Source: an uncultured Thermomicrobiaceae bacterium
Lineage (GTDB): Bacteria; Chloroflexota; Chloroflexia; Thermomicrobiales; Thermomicrobiaceae
Direction of reading: 5' to 3'
Assembly: GCA_938082375.1 (NCBI GenBank)
Contig: CALKCJ010000057.1
Location: 1-37,250, forward strand
DNA length: 37,250 nucleotides
Position numbers and translations under genes: made by a program. Under the pieces are notes generated by a model, which worked only from the letters and a program-made list of their open reading frames with translations, ran no database searches and was not told where the DNA came from. Positions 1 through 7,426 of this stretch are shown here, piece after piece (position 1 is the first letter of the stretch; each line of letters starts with the position of its first letter).

Positions 1-142
1 ATCTAAGCGGGAAGCCCACCCCAAGATGAGCCGTCCCACCCCACAAGGGGGTAAGACCCCGGGCAGATGACCCGGTGGCGAGGCGGCCGGTGGACAGCGG
101 GTAACCGACTGGAGCCGAGCCGTGCTCATGGTCGAGGGTAGT
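1..142 (+). rRNA. rrl: 23S ribosomal RNA, 3' end (partial)
   Basis: The first bases match the conserved end of bacterial 23S rRNA: a block with AAGCGGGAAGCCCACC and CAAGATGAG, then the GGCGAGGCGGCCGGTGG segment, and finally a GTGCTCATGGTCGAGGG segment equivalent to the terminal CTAAT-GGTCGAGGG region. The gene begins before the window. The exact 3' end is estimated to within about 10 bases. It is followed by 5S and a tRNA on the same strand, so this is the tail of an rRNA operon. Confidence 0.88.
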
Positions 143-230
143 CACCCGGCTGCCTGACCGGTCCTCCACTGTCGCGCTGATCAGCGCTCAGCGTTCCAAC
201 AGCCCGTTTCCTCACCATCACCGGTCTCTC

Positions 231-360
231 CGGCGGGCGCGTGGCCGAGAGCGGCGTCGAACCACCCCGTCCCATCCCGAACCGGGTCGTGCCCGACGCC
301 AGCGCCGGAGAGTACTACGCGGGGAACCGCGTGGGAGGCGAGGCCGCTGCGCGCCCGCCC
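231..360 (+). rRNA. rrf: 5S ribosomal RNA
   Basis: The hallmark 5S core CCCGTCCCATCCCGAACCGG lies at about 264-284. The ends pair as helix I: GGCGGGCGCG at 232-241 is complementary to CGCGCCCGCC at 350-359. The interval from helix end to helix end is about 128 bases, slightly longer than the usual 117-120, so the mature ends may lie a few bases inside. It sits between 23S and an initiator tRNA in the rRNA operon. Confidence 0.88.
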
Positions 361-392
361 GAGAGACCGGTGTTCGCTCGCTTCCCCATCGC

Positions 393-467
<75 letters not shown>

Positions 468-471
468 CCAA

Positions 472-510
472 AACCGCGCCCGAGGAACCCCTGGGGCGCG
501 GTTCGTTTTT
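472..510. terminator. Strong intrinsic terminator after the rRNA operon, probably bidirectional
   Basis: AACCGCGCCC (472-481) and GGGCGCGGTT (494-503) form a perfect 10-bp stem with a 12-base loop, followed by CGTTTTT. On the other strand the stem is followed by TTTTGG, so the same hairpin could also stop the convergent minus-strand fliO transcript that ends at 668. No gene is visible between 511 and 667. Confidence 0.85.
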
Positions 511-667
511 GCACCTGACCGCCTCTCATCACCTCACTCGCCCACGCGATCGGCTGCGCTCCCTCCGAGAGAGGAGTACCCGTGCCTGGCCTTACCCCCA
601 CCCCGCCCTGGCCGAGCAGCGCCGGTACTCCAGCTCCAGAGCTTCTGAGTGGTGACGATCGCGGGCG

Positions 668-1462
668 TCAACCCTCGCGAGCGTCCGGTCGGTAGCCGAA
701 TCGTCGCGACGCCTCTGTCTCGTCCTCCAGCCATCGCGCGCCGTTCGCCCCCACAGGTGGACGGGGAGGCGCGTCGCCCTGACGCCCCAGGCCGGCTCCT
801 GCGTCTCCTCGAACAGTCGTGTCCACGATCGACCAGGCGTGCGGGAGGCGCGTAGCCAGCACGTCGCGGAAGCGGGGCAATATCGCGGTCAGGCTCCGCA
901 CGCCACCGGCCTGGCCAGCTCGACGGGCAAGCAATGCTTGCGCTTCCTCGACGCCGAGCTCGGTGATCAGCGAGAGGCCGGTTCCCCCGGCCCCGATCAC
1001 CATGACCCGGTTGCCGATACGTACCACGTGCAGTACGCCCGCCCCACCGAGCGGCAGTGTTTCGATCACCTCCAGGAATTCGCTGCACGCTCCGATCCCA
1101 GCAGCTTGCGCCATACGACGGTTGAGGTAGCGTAGCCCACGGATCGCTCCGTACGCTCCGACGATCACAACGAGCAACGGGACGGCCATGCTCCCGATGA
1201 CATCCCAGGCCGAGGGTGCGCTCGAAAAGCGGTAACCTGACTGCTCGAGCTGGGCGTAACCCTCGGCCAAGAAGGTTGCCTCACCGCTGTTGGGCGCTCC
1301 GCCAGAGGCGGCCGGCTCGCTGCCCCCGCGCAGTCCGGCGAGCACGGGTACCGCGAGCAAGCTGGCGATGAGCACACCACACAAGGCTATCCAGCGACCG
1401 GGCAATTGCCCGGTCAGAACAGACTTCAACCAACCGCCTTGAAGGTCACGCCTCCGCCACAT
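668..1462 (-). CDS. fliO: Flagellar biosynthesis protein FliO
   Basis: FliO is a membrane-anchored assembly factor for the FliP pore of the flagellar export gate. The 264-residue protein has an N-terminal hydrophobic segment (about residues 25-45), a second membrane helix (about 95-112), and then the FliO/MopB domain with the typical LPLGGAGVLHVVRIGNRVMV stretch, a small beta-rich cytoplasmic domain. The C-terminal 70 residues are Arg/Gly-rich and not conserved. The start is either GTG at 1465 or ATG at 1462, both overlapping the fliN stop, which implies translational coupling. It is the last gene of the minus-strand flbD-to-fliO operon. Identification rests on the domain motif together with its position after fliN. 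Confidence 0.85.
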   Translation of the reverse strand: MWRRRDLQGGWLKSVLTGQLPGRWIALCGVLIASLLAVPVLAGLRGGSEPAASGGAPNSGEATFLAEGYAQLEQSGYRFSSAPSAWDVIGSMAVPLLVVIVGAYGAIRGLRYLNRRMAQAAGIGACSEFLEVIETLPLGGAGVLHVVRIGNRVMVIGAGGTGLSLITELGVEEAQALLARRAGQAGGVRSLTAILPRFRDVLATRLPHAWSIVDTTVRGDAGAGLGRQGDAPPRPPVGANGARWLEDETEASRRFGYRPDAREG

Positions 1463-1848
1463 CACGCGCCACCGCTACTGGCCAGGCGCTTCTCCGGCGA
1501 GACGATCTCGACGATCCGGATGGCGAACTTCTCGTCGACAACGACGACTTCACCACGGGCGATCAACGTCTTGTTGATCGTCAAGTCGACCGGCTCACCG
1601 GCCAGGCGATCGAGTTCGATCACCGAGCCAGGACGCAGGCCGAGGATGTGCTTGATCTGCATCCGTGTCGAGCCAAGCTCGGCCGTGAGCTCCACCTCGA
1701 CATCCCGGAGCAGATCGATCGGGTGCAGCGTTCCGCCGTTTGGCTGTTCGGCGAACGAAGGAAATGTCGCCTTGTGCACTGGTAGATCGTCACCTCGGAT
1801 GCTGCGGCTGTCGCCATCGCTCAGCCCGCCGCGTGCGTCTTCCTCCAT
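1462..1848 (-). CDS. fliN: Flagellar motor switch protein FliN
   Basis: FliN is part of the cytoplasmic C-ring that sets rotation direction and docks the export apparatus. The protein is 128 residues. Residues about 1-40 are a variable, acidic tail. Residues about 45-120 form the SpoA/FliN domain, with the recognisable features LLRDVEVELTAELG, LGLRPGSVIELDRLAGEP, an RGEVVVVDEKFAIRI segment and the EIVSPEKR end. The length is close to that of short FliN proteins and there is no CheC-like or FliY extension. The start codon overlaps the fliM stop (TAATG) and the stop overlaps the fliO start, so fliM-fliN-fliO are translationally coupled. Confidence 0.95.
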   Translation of the reverse strand: MEEDARGGLSDGDSRSIRGDDLPVHKATFPSFAEQPNGGTLHPIDLLRDVEVELTAELGSTRMQIKHILGLRPGSVIELDRLAGEPVDLTINKTLIARGEVVVVDEKFAIRIVEIVSPEKRLASSGGA

Positions 1849-2870
1849 TACGATGCACCTCCCAAGTCATCCATAAGTTCTGAGACCGCCGCCGTCGACA
1901 CGCTCTGACTCCCGTCCGTATACAGCCCGGCGATTCGCACGGCGAAGGATCGCCCCCGTCGTCCGGGGAAGGCGAGAAAGCACGGCTCCTCTTCGACAAA
2001 GACCGGCAGGGGGCAGTCTACCGGTGCCTGAAGCAAAAGGATGTCACCGACATTCAGCTCTAGTAACTCAGCAACCGTCAAGGCCGTTCGTCCGATCTCT
2101 ACCCGGAGACGAAGTGATACTTCCTGAAGTTGTGCGGTGAGATCGGCGATCGATTCGCTGCTGGCCGTGCGCCGCGGGTTCGCGAAGAGGACCCGGGCAT
2201 TGAGGCGAGGCATGATCGGTTCAAGCGTCGATGCGGGAAGTATGACCGTCAGCTCACCACGGGCGTCGAACAGGCGCACTTCATGGCGTACCAGCAGCAC
2301 AATCTCGCTCGGGAGCATGCCCTGGAGTTGCTGGGCTGAGAGGACGACCTCACAGCGCGAGTGCTGGAGCTTCACCACTTGCTCCCAGGCGTTGACCAAC
2401 TCGCCGAAGATCCCGTTCCCGAGATCTTGGAGTAGGAGGAGTTCGATCTCGGTCACCGTCGAACTGGTGAACGACGGGCGCTCCTCTCCCGCCCCACCGA
2501 GCATGCGATCGATGATCCGTGAGGCGATGGCGAAGTCGATCTGCAAGAGCACGCGTCCTACCAGCGGCTCTAGCTCTGCGAGGCAGAGGACGGTCTGAGC
2601 CGGCAGCCGGTCGAGGTAGTCTCCTACTGTCGTCTGTTCGAGCTGGACGAGCTCGACATGGACGGCCGAGCGTACCTGAGCCGAGAGATGGTTGCTCACG
2701 TAGCGGTCGAACGTTTCGTGGATGCTCTGGATGGAGCGGATATGATCCTTCGAGAACTTGTCCGGCCGGCGGAAATCATAGGTCACTGGCCTACGCGAGC
2801 TACTGCTGGCACTCCTTGCGGGTTTGCTACCTGCGGCTACCGGAGACCGGCGGCTCGGTTTCGCCGACAT
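1848..2870 (-). CDS. fliM: Flagellar motor switch protein FliM
   Basis: FliM is the middle C-ring protein that links FliG to FliN and normally binds CheY-P. The 340-residue protein has a FliM core at about residues 30-240 (YDFRRPDKFSKDHIRSIQ, then the IIDRMLGGAG loop) and a C-terminal SpoA domain (about 255-330, LLELNVGDILLLQ). The N-terminal 30 residues are Ser/Arg/Ala-rich and lack the usual EIDxLL CheY-binding peptide. A stop codon lies in frame just upstream of the ATG, so that peptide is not hidden by a wrong start. It follows fliL by 15 bases in the same operon. Confidence 0.95.
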   Translation of the reverse strand: MSAKPSRRSPVAAGSKPARSASSSSRRPVTYDFRRPDKFSKDHIRSIQSIHETFDRYVSNHLSAQVRSAVHVELVQLEQTTVGDYLDRLPAQTVLCLAELEPLVGRVLLQIDFAIASRIIDRMLGGAGEERPSFTSSTVTEIELLLLQDLGNGIFGELVNAWEQVVKLQHSRCEVVLSAQQLQGMLPSEIVLLVRHEVRLFDARGELTVILPASTLEPIMPRLNARVLFANPRRTASSESIADLTAQLQEVSLRLRVEIGRTALTVAELLELNVGDILLLQAPVDCPLPVFVEEEPCFLAFPGRRGRSFAVRIAGLYTDGSQSVSTAAVSELMDDLGGAS

Positions 2871-2885
2871 CGACGCTCCACCTTG

Positions 2886-3410
2886 TCACTGAATCACAAA
2901 CTGGGCGAGATAGACGGCCTTGATCTCATGGTCGTGGAAGAGCGGCTGCAGGCGATCCATTAGTTCCTGTTTCAGTGCCTGCTTACCTTCCGGCGTGGAT
3001 ACATCGGCGACTGTCTTCGAGCTCAGTACCATCGTCAGCACATCCTGGATTTGTGGCTGCCACGGCTGGAGCTCGCTTGCCAACGCGTCCTGCTCGTGCT
3101 TGAGCTCCTCGGCACTCAACTTCTCCGGGTCAACGCCTTCCACCACAAGTTCAACTACGATTTCAGCCTTCAAGTAGCGGAAGCCACCTGGGTCGGCGAG
3201 GTTGACGACGCGCTCGCCTAAGGAGACCGGGATGCCGCGCTGGGGTTTACTCTGCGGAGCCGCTTCCGCCTGCTTACCGCCGATGTTGATGCTTAAGACC
3301 ACCGGCACGTGGACGATCCCGAGCTTCCACAAGGCCCCTGCAGCGAGCACAAGTACGAGGGGGATCACCAGCATGCTCGGCAGGACGCGGCGTTTGAGCA
3401 GTCGCTTCAC
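2886..3410 (-). CDS. fliL: Flagellar basal-body-associated protein FliL
   Basis: FliL is a single-pass inner-membrane protein that surrounds and stabilises the stator. The 174-residue protein has a short basic N-terminus (KRLLKRR), one membrane helix at about residues 12-31, a linker, and an extracytoplasmic domain starting near LGERVVNLADPG and continuing through RYLKAEIVVELV to the C-terminal VYLAQFVIQ, all typical of the family. The start is GTG, preceded by a good AAGGAAGAAG ribosome-binding site. It sits between motB and fliM, a common location for fliL. Confidence 0.92.
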   Translation of the reverse strand: MKRLLKRRVLPSMLVIPLVLVLAAGALWKLGIVHVPVVLSINIGGKQAEAAPQSKPQRGIPVSLGERVVNLADPGGFRYLKAEIVVELVVEGVDPEKLSAEELKHEQDALASELQPWQPQIQDVLTMVLSSKTVADVSTPEGKQALKQELMDRLQPLFHDHEIKAVYLAQFVIQ

Positions 3411-3437
3411 CCTTCTTCCTTTCAGTCGAACCGTAGC

Positions 3438-4169
3438 TCACGGCGCTACCGTGCCAGGGGACAGTCCAAGCGTTGGCTGCAGGATCACGATGTCGACACG
3501 ACGGTTCTTACGGCGTCCCTCGAGCGTGCTATTGTCAGCCCGCGGGCGATACTGGGCGTAGCCCACGGCGGACAGCCGCTCGGGAGGCAGCCCTGATACG
3601 TCTGTTAGATACCGCACTGCTGCCACCGCGCGCATCACCGAAAGCTCCCAATTGTCCGGGTACGCACCGGCCGGAGGGGGGACATTGTCGGTATGCCCCT
3701 CGACGCGCACCTGGTTTGGCAGGGCAGCCAGGATGCTCGCGATTCCATCGAGCACACGGGCCGCCTCCGGTCGCAGCTGGGCCTGGCCTGGTGGGAACAG
3801 CAGTGCGTCGGACAGGTGGATCACGATTCCCTCATACGTCAGCTCGACTTCGGCCAACTGGCGATCCAGCCCTAGGCGGGTCAGCAATGACATCACTTCG
3901 GCGCGCACGCCGAGGTAGGTGGCAAACCGCGGATCTTGTTCCAGTGGTGCGGTGATGCGCCGGGACGGAGGCGAGCTGTCGAGCACGTCGAGGTTGAAGG
4001 CGGCTCGCAACGAGGATGTGACTTGCCGGAACTTCTCGAGGTCGGCGCGCGAGATCGAGTACATCACGACGAAGAAGACGAGGAGCAAGGTGATCAAGTC
4101 AGCGTAGGTGATTAACCACCGCTCGTGGTTCTCGTGCTCCTGCTCGTGATGCCGGGCTCGCCGCGCCAT
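3438..4169 (-). CDS. motB: Flagellar motor stator protein MotB
   Basis: MotB pairs with MotA as the ion-driven stator and anchors it to peptidoglycan. The 243-residue protein has one N-terminal membrane helix beginning ITYADLITLLLVFF. Asp24 in this motif is the expected ion-carrying aspartate. A linker and plug region (about 41-105) is followed by an OmpA/MotB peptidoglycan-binding domain (about 110-235) with GHTDNVP at 158-164 and the terminal RRKNRRVDIVI. The ATG follows the motA stop by 6 bases, and its AGGAGG-like ribosome-binding site lies inside the end of motA. The driving ion (H+ or Na+) cannot be decided from the motif alone. Confidence 0.96.
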   Translation of the reverse strand: MARRARHHEQEHENHERWLITYADLITLLLVFFVVMYSISRADLEKFRQVTSSLRAAFNLDVLDSSPPSRRITAPLEQDPRFATYLGVRAEVMSLLTRLGLDRQLAEVELTYEGIVIHLSDALLFPPGQAQLRPEAARVLDGIASILAALPNQVRVEGHTDNVPPPAGAYPDNWELSVMRAVAAVRYLTDVSGLPPERLSAVGYAQYRPRADNSTLEGRRKNRRVDIVILQPTLGLSPGTVAP

Positions 4170-4175
4170 ACGTGC

Positions 4176-4988
4176 TTACTCCCCTCCTGGGGCCATCGCC
4201 CCGGCACCGACCGGCGGTGCGGCCCCCTTCGTTGGCCGCACCGCCCGAGCGGCAGGCGGGAGCAGCACGATCAGCTTCTCGCGCAGCATGCGCGGGTTCT
4301 CGCCTGCCTGAATGCCGAGGACACCCTCGATGATGAGCTGGCGCTCCTCAATCTCCCCCTTGCTTCGCAGCTTCAGCTTGTTGCCGATGGGCAACCAAAG
4401 GAGGTTGGCCGAGGCGACGCCGTAGAGCGTGGCGAGGAAGGCGACAGCGATGGCCGGCCCGAGCTCATCCGGGTTCTCCAGGCTGCTGAGCACGTGCACC
4501 AACCCCATCACCGTGCCAATGATCCCCATCGTGGGCGCAAAACCACCCATCGTGGTGAACATTCCATAGGCCCGTGCGTGCCGCGCTGCCATCGCCTCCA
4601 CGTCGGCATGCAGGATCTGCTCGGTCAGCTCGGGATCAGTCCCATCGACCACCATCATCACTGCTCGCTTGAGGAACGGATCGTCGATCGGATAGCTCTC
4701 CAGCGCGAGCAAGCCGTCGCGGCGTGCGGTCTCCGCCAGCTTGACGAGTTCCTCAACCAGCTCAAAGCGCCGGTCGGGCGGTGTCCTCATCGCCCGGGCG
4801 ATCAGCTTCGGGATCGCGAGGATATCGACCAGCGCGTAGCTGGTCATGGTGGCGCCGATCGTCCCGCCGAACACGATCATCGCTGCCGTGATCCCGATCA
4901 GCGATTCAGCATGACCGCCTTCCATCAGGAAGGCCACAATCAGCGACGCGAAACCCAGGACAATCCCGACCAGGGTAGCGATATCCAT
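4176..4988 (-). CDS. motA: Flagellar motor stator protein MotA
   Basis: MotA forms the four-helix stator subunit whose cytoplasmic loop pushes on FliG. The protein is 270 residues from the ATG at 4988, which begins MDIATLVGIVLGF and has an AGAGGGGG ribosome-binding site. A longer frame reaching 5084 would only overlap flbD and adds a basic non-conserved tail. There are two N-terminal helices (about 1-21 and 30-52), a cytoplasmic loop (about 60-145) with the charged RRFELVEELVKLAETARRDG region, and two C-terminal helices containing the proline-bearing FAPTMGIIGTVMGL motif. The Pro/Ala-rich C-terminal tail is longer than usual. It is followed directly by motB. Confidence 0.96.
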   Translation of the reverse strand: MDIATLVGIVLGFASLIVAFLMEGGHAESLIGITAAMIVFGGTIGATMTSYALVDILAIPKLIARAMRTPPDRRFELVEELVKLAETARRDGLLALESYPIDDPFLKRAVMMVVDGTDPELTEQILHADVEAMAARHARAYGMFTTMGGFAPTMGIIGTVMGLVHVLSSLENPDELGPAIAVAFLATLYGVASANLLWLPIGNKLKLRSKGEIEERQLIIEGVLGIQAGENPRMLREKLIVLLPPAARAVRPTKGAAPPVGAGAMAPGGE

Positions 4989-5001
4989 AGCCCCCTCTTC
5001 C

Positions 5002-5238
5002 TCACTCGACGACCGGCGGCGACGTTGATCGCGGGAGCAAGGCGCTCCCCGCGATCCCGCCGAGTACCGCCTGGCGGTAGGCAAGTACCCGCCGCACGAT
5101 CTCGTCGACCGGCTCGCGCACCAGCAGCCGCTTGCGCGTCACTAACACGATGACGGTCTCCGGCACCGACTCGATCGTCTCGATCAGCTCAGCGTTGATC
5201 ACGATCTCCTCGCCGTCCAGGCGGGTCACCGCAATCAT
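5002..5238 (-). CDS. flbD: Flagellar FlbD family protein
   Basis: This small protein belongs to the FlbD (SwrD) family found upstream of motA or fliL in many Gram-positive and deep-branching bacteria. In Bacillus the homologue raises motor power by increasing stator protein levels; that role is inferred here. The 78-residue protein starts MIAVTRLDGEEIVINAEL and continues IETIESVPETVIVL, both typical of the family, then has a poorly conserved C-terminal tail. A GGAGGGAG ribosome-binding site precedes the ATG. It is the first recognisable gene of the minus-strand flagellar operon and is separated from motA by 13 bases. Confidence 0.9.
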   Translation of the reverse strand: MIAVTRLDGEEIVINAELIETIESVPETVIVLVTRKRLLVREPVDEIVRRVLAYRQAVLGGIAGSALLPRSTSPPVVE

Positions 5239-5516
5239 GCTCTCCCTCCGAGCCGGGGTGCCGCGAGGTCAGGTCACCACGAGGGAGCAGTACTGAGCAG
5301 CCAGCAGTCCCGACCAGCCGAGTACGCTGGCGCCAAGGCCGAGCAGGAAGCGGGCCCTACTGCATTGGTACCCGCGTACCTCGTCAAGCTGTGACGCGCT
5401 GGGTATGCCGGCATGTCGAGCCTCGGCGTAGAGTGCAGCCCTGGGAAGGGCAGGATTTGGTGCGCGCGCTCGACGCCGGGCGACGACGCGGTTCACTGCC
5501 GCAAACGGGAACGGCG
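5239..5516. promoter_or_regulatory. Divergent regulatory region between the flbD and fliP flagellar arms
   Basis: This 278-base gap separates the two outward-facing flagellar operons and should carry both promoters. A minus-strand candidate reads TTGACG, 17 bases, then TGCAGT, read from about 5387 down to 5359; only the -35 box is convincing. A GGTACCCGCGTACC inverted repeat at 5367-5380 lies in the spacer of that candidate and could be an operator. No sigma-28 (GCCGATA) or sigma-54 box was seen. No plus-strand promoter for fliP could be singled out. Confidence 0.4.
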
Positions 5517-6332
5517 ATGGCCTCATGCGGTTTTGACTCCTACGCACAGCCCACCTCCAACTGGCCGCGGGCGTGGCTGCGCTGGCTCCGGCGCACGGTC
5601 GGCCTACTCGGTATCGTGCTGGCGACTGCCGGGTGTGGCTTGAACGCCACGCTCGGCGGCACCCAGATCAGCGTGCAGAGCAACTCGCCGAGTGGCCAGG
5701 CAAGTTCGTTGGCCTCGGGGCTCGAGCTCGTCTTCCTGCTGACGCTGCTTAGCCTGCTTCCAGTCATCCTCATGGTGATGACGTCGTTTACCCGGATCAT
5801 CATCGTGCTCTCGTTCGTGCGCAACGCCATCGGCATCCCCCAGCTCCCACCCAATCAGGTCTTGATCGGCCTGTCGCTCTTCTTGACGATCTTCGTCATG
5901 GCGCCGGTCTGGCAGGAGATCAACCGGACAGCGCTCCAGCCTTACTTGGCTGGCGAGATCGACCAGCGAACCGCCTTCGACCGCGGCCTCGTTCCCCTCC
6001 GCCAGTTCATGTTCAAGCAGGCGCGCCAGAGGGACATCGCCCTATTTATGAATCTCGGCAATCAGCCTCGTCCGCGTAACCCCGACGATGTTCCCACGTG
6101 GGTTCTCGTCCCTGCCTTCATCTTGAGCGAGCTGAAGACGGCGTTCATGATGGGCTTCGTAATCTTTATCCCATTTCTCATCATCGACCTCATCGTCTCC
6201 AGCACCCTGATGGCGATGGGGATGATCATGGTACCCCCAGTCGTCGTCTCGCTTCCCTTCAAAGTCCTCCTCTTCGTCATGGTCGACGGCTGGGATCTGC
6301 TGGTGCGGTCGCTGGTCAGCAGCTTTGCCTGA
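5517..6332 (+). CDS. fliP: Flagellar export gate protein FliP
   Basis: FliP forms the core of the export-gate pore with FliQ and FliR. From the ATG at 5517 the protein is 271 residues, close to the family size. It begins with a signal peptide-like stretch (WLRWLRRTVGLLGIVLATAG, about residues 21-39), as FliP proteins often do. The first FliP helices follow at LVFLLTLLSLLPVILMVMTS, with the signature motifs FTRIIIVLSFVRNA and PPNQVLIGLSLFLTIFVM. After the periplasmic loop come TWVLVPAFILSELKTAF and the final SSTLMAMGMIMVPPVVVSLP. The frame extends upstream to 5391 but without family resemblance. It is the first gene of the plus arm. Confidence 0.95.
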   Translation: MASCGFDSYAQPTSNWPRAWLRWLRRTVGLLGIVLATAGCGLNATLGGTQISVQSNSPSGQASSLASGLELVFLLTLLSLLPVILMVMTSFTRIIIVLSFVRNAIGIPQLPPNQVLIGLSLFLTIFVMAPVWQEINRTALQPYLAGEIDQRTAFDRGLVPLRQFMFKQARQRDIALFMNLGNQPRPRNPDDVPTWVLVPAFILSELKTAFMMGFVIFIPFLIIDLIVSSTLMAMGMIMVPPVVVSLPFKVLLFVMVDGWDLLVRSLVSSFA

Positions 6333-6345
6333 GAGGCAGTGGGCA

Positions 6346-6615
6346 GTGAACGAGCTGATGTTGTTGGAGCTGGCACGCACGGCGATCACCACGATGCTGC
6401 TGGTTCTCTTTCCGCTGCTGGCAGCCATCTTGGTCGTCGGCCTGTTGGTCAGCGTCGTGCAGGCAGTGACGCAAGTGAACGAGCAGACGCTCGTCTTCAT
6501 CCCCAAGATCGTGGTCGCCTTCCTGGTCGTACTGTTTTCTGGGTCGTGGATGGCGCGGCAGCTCGCCGCTTTCACCGTCGAGGTGCTCACGATGCTGCCG
6601 CTCCTGCGCCGGTGA
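6346..6615 (+). CDS. fliQ: Flagellar export gate protein FliQ
   Basis: FliQ is a small two-helix subunit of the export-gate complex. From the GTG at 6346 the protein is 89 residues, exactly the usual FliQ length. The TTG at 6325 would overlap fliP and adds non-family residues. Two membrane helices (about 13-38 and 50-75) flank the conserved QAVTQVNEQTLVFIPKIV turn. It lies 13 bases after fliP and 25 bases before fliR, so all three are almost certainly co-transcribed. Confidence 0.93.
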   Translation: MNELMLLELARTAITTMLLVLFPLLAAILVVGLLVSVVQAVTQVNEQTLVFIPKIVVAFLVVLFSGSWMARQLAAFTVEVLTMLPLLRR

Positions 6616-6640
6616 CCGGAATCGGAGACACGGGCCGATA

Positions 6641-7420
6641 ATGATCGATTTCCCGCTTCTCCCCAGCTCGATGGCTGTCTTCCTCCTGATGACCGTCCGC
6701 ATCGGGCTGGTGATCACGCTGATCCCGGGCCTGAGCGGCCGCTCGGTTCCGAACCAAGCCAAGGTGGCGCTCACCGTGATCTTGGCGCTGATGCTCGGCC
6801 CTTTCGTGCAGGCCAATACCGTCGCGCTGAGCCGCGCTGACCGCTTCGTCCTCGCGCTGGCACAGGAGTTCCTGGTCGGCCTGGCGCTTGGGCTGGCAGT
6901 GGCGATGGTTTTCGCCGCGGTGGAGATGACAGCTAGCATCATCAGCGTTCAACTGGGGTTTAGCCTGGCGAACGTCTTCAATCCGAGCTTGAACCTCCAG
7001 GGGACAGCGCTGAACACCCTTTACCTGGCGCTGGCAAGCCTGCTGTTCTTCATCACCAACGGCCACCACCTCTTGCTGCTCGGGCTCCAGCGCAGCTTCC
7101 AGACCGTTCCGCTCGGCGGAGCGAGTCCAGCCCCGGGGGCCGATCAAACCCTGGTCGAGCTGAGTGCTGCCATGTTCTCCGACGCCCTGCGGCTGGGGCT
7201 GCCGATCGCTGGCACCCTGCTCATCGCCGACGTCGCGCTGGGCATTCTCAGCCGGATGGTGCCGCAGATGAACGTCTTCTTCGTGGGGCTGTCGGCCAAG
7301 ATCTTCGCCGGGCTGTTGCTCCTGGCCCTGACGCTCCCCTTCCTCGTCCGCGTCCTGTCAGACGTGGTGACCCGCGAGCTCAGCCAGACGATCGCGCAGA
7401 TGCTCCAGGTTTTGAGGTAG
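6641..7420 (+). CDS. fliR: Flagellar export gate protein FliR
   Basis: FliR completes the FliPQR pore of the flagellar type III export apparatus. The 259-residue protein is strongly hydrophobic with about six membrane segments. Family features visible are the early FLLMTVRIGLVITLIPGLSG stretch, AQEFLVGLALGLAVAMVFAA, the QLGFSLANVFNPS loop and the C-terminal FFVGLSAKIFAGLLLLALTL. The ATG follows fliQ closely and has only a weak ribosome-binding site. A GCCGATAA string just before the ATG is probably coincidental because no -35 box accompanies it. Confidence 0.95.
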   Translation: MIDFPLLPSSMAVFLLMTVRIGLVITLIPGLSGRSVPNQAKVALTVILALMLGPFVQANTVALSRADRFVLALAQEFLVGLALGLAVAMVFAAVEMTASIISVQLGFSLANVFNPSLNLQGTALNTLYLALASLLFFITNGHHLLLLGLQRSFQTVPLGGASPAPGADQTLVELSAAMFSDALRLGLPIAGTLLIADVALGILSRMVPQMNVFFVGLSAKIFAGLLLLALTLPFLVRVLSDVVTRELSQTIAQMLQVLR

Positions 7421-7426
7421 GGTCAC

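Noticed and set aside
4125-5153. A 342-codon plus-strand frame opposite motA
   Set aside because: It is an antisense shadow of motA and flbD, rich in His, Arg and Gln as expected from the complement of conserved membrane-protein codons.
5269-5547. A 92-codon minus-strand frame with a hydrophobic C-terminus upstream of flbD
   Set aside because: It overlaps the fliP start, has no clear ribosome-binding site, and most of its sequence is basic and unlike a real protein; the hydrophobic end alone is not enough support.
6634-6641. GCCGATAA, a perfect sigma-28 -10 box, just before fliR
   Set aside because: The sequence at the required -35 distance (ACCGGAAT at 6615-6622) does not resemble TAAAGTTT, and transcription would start inside fliR.
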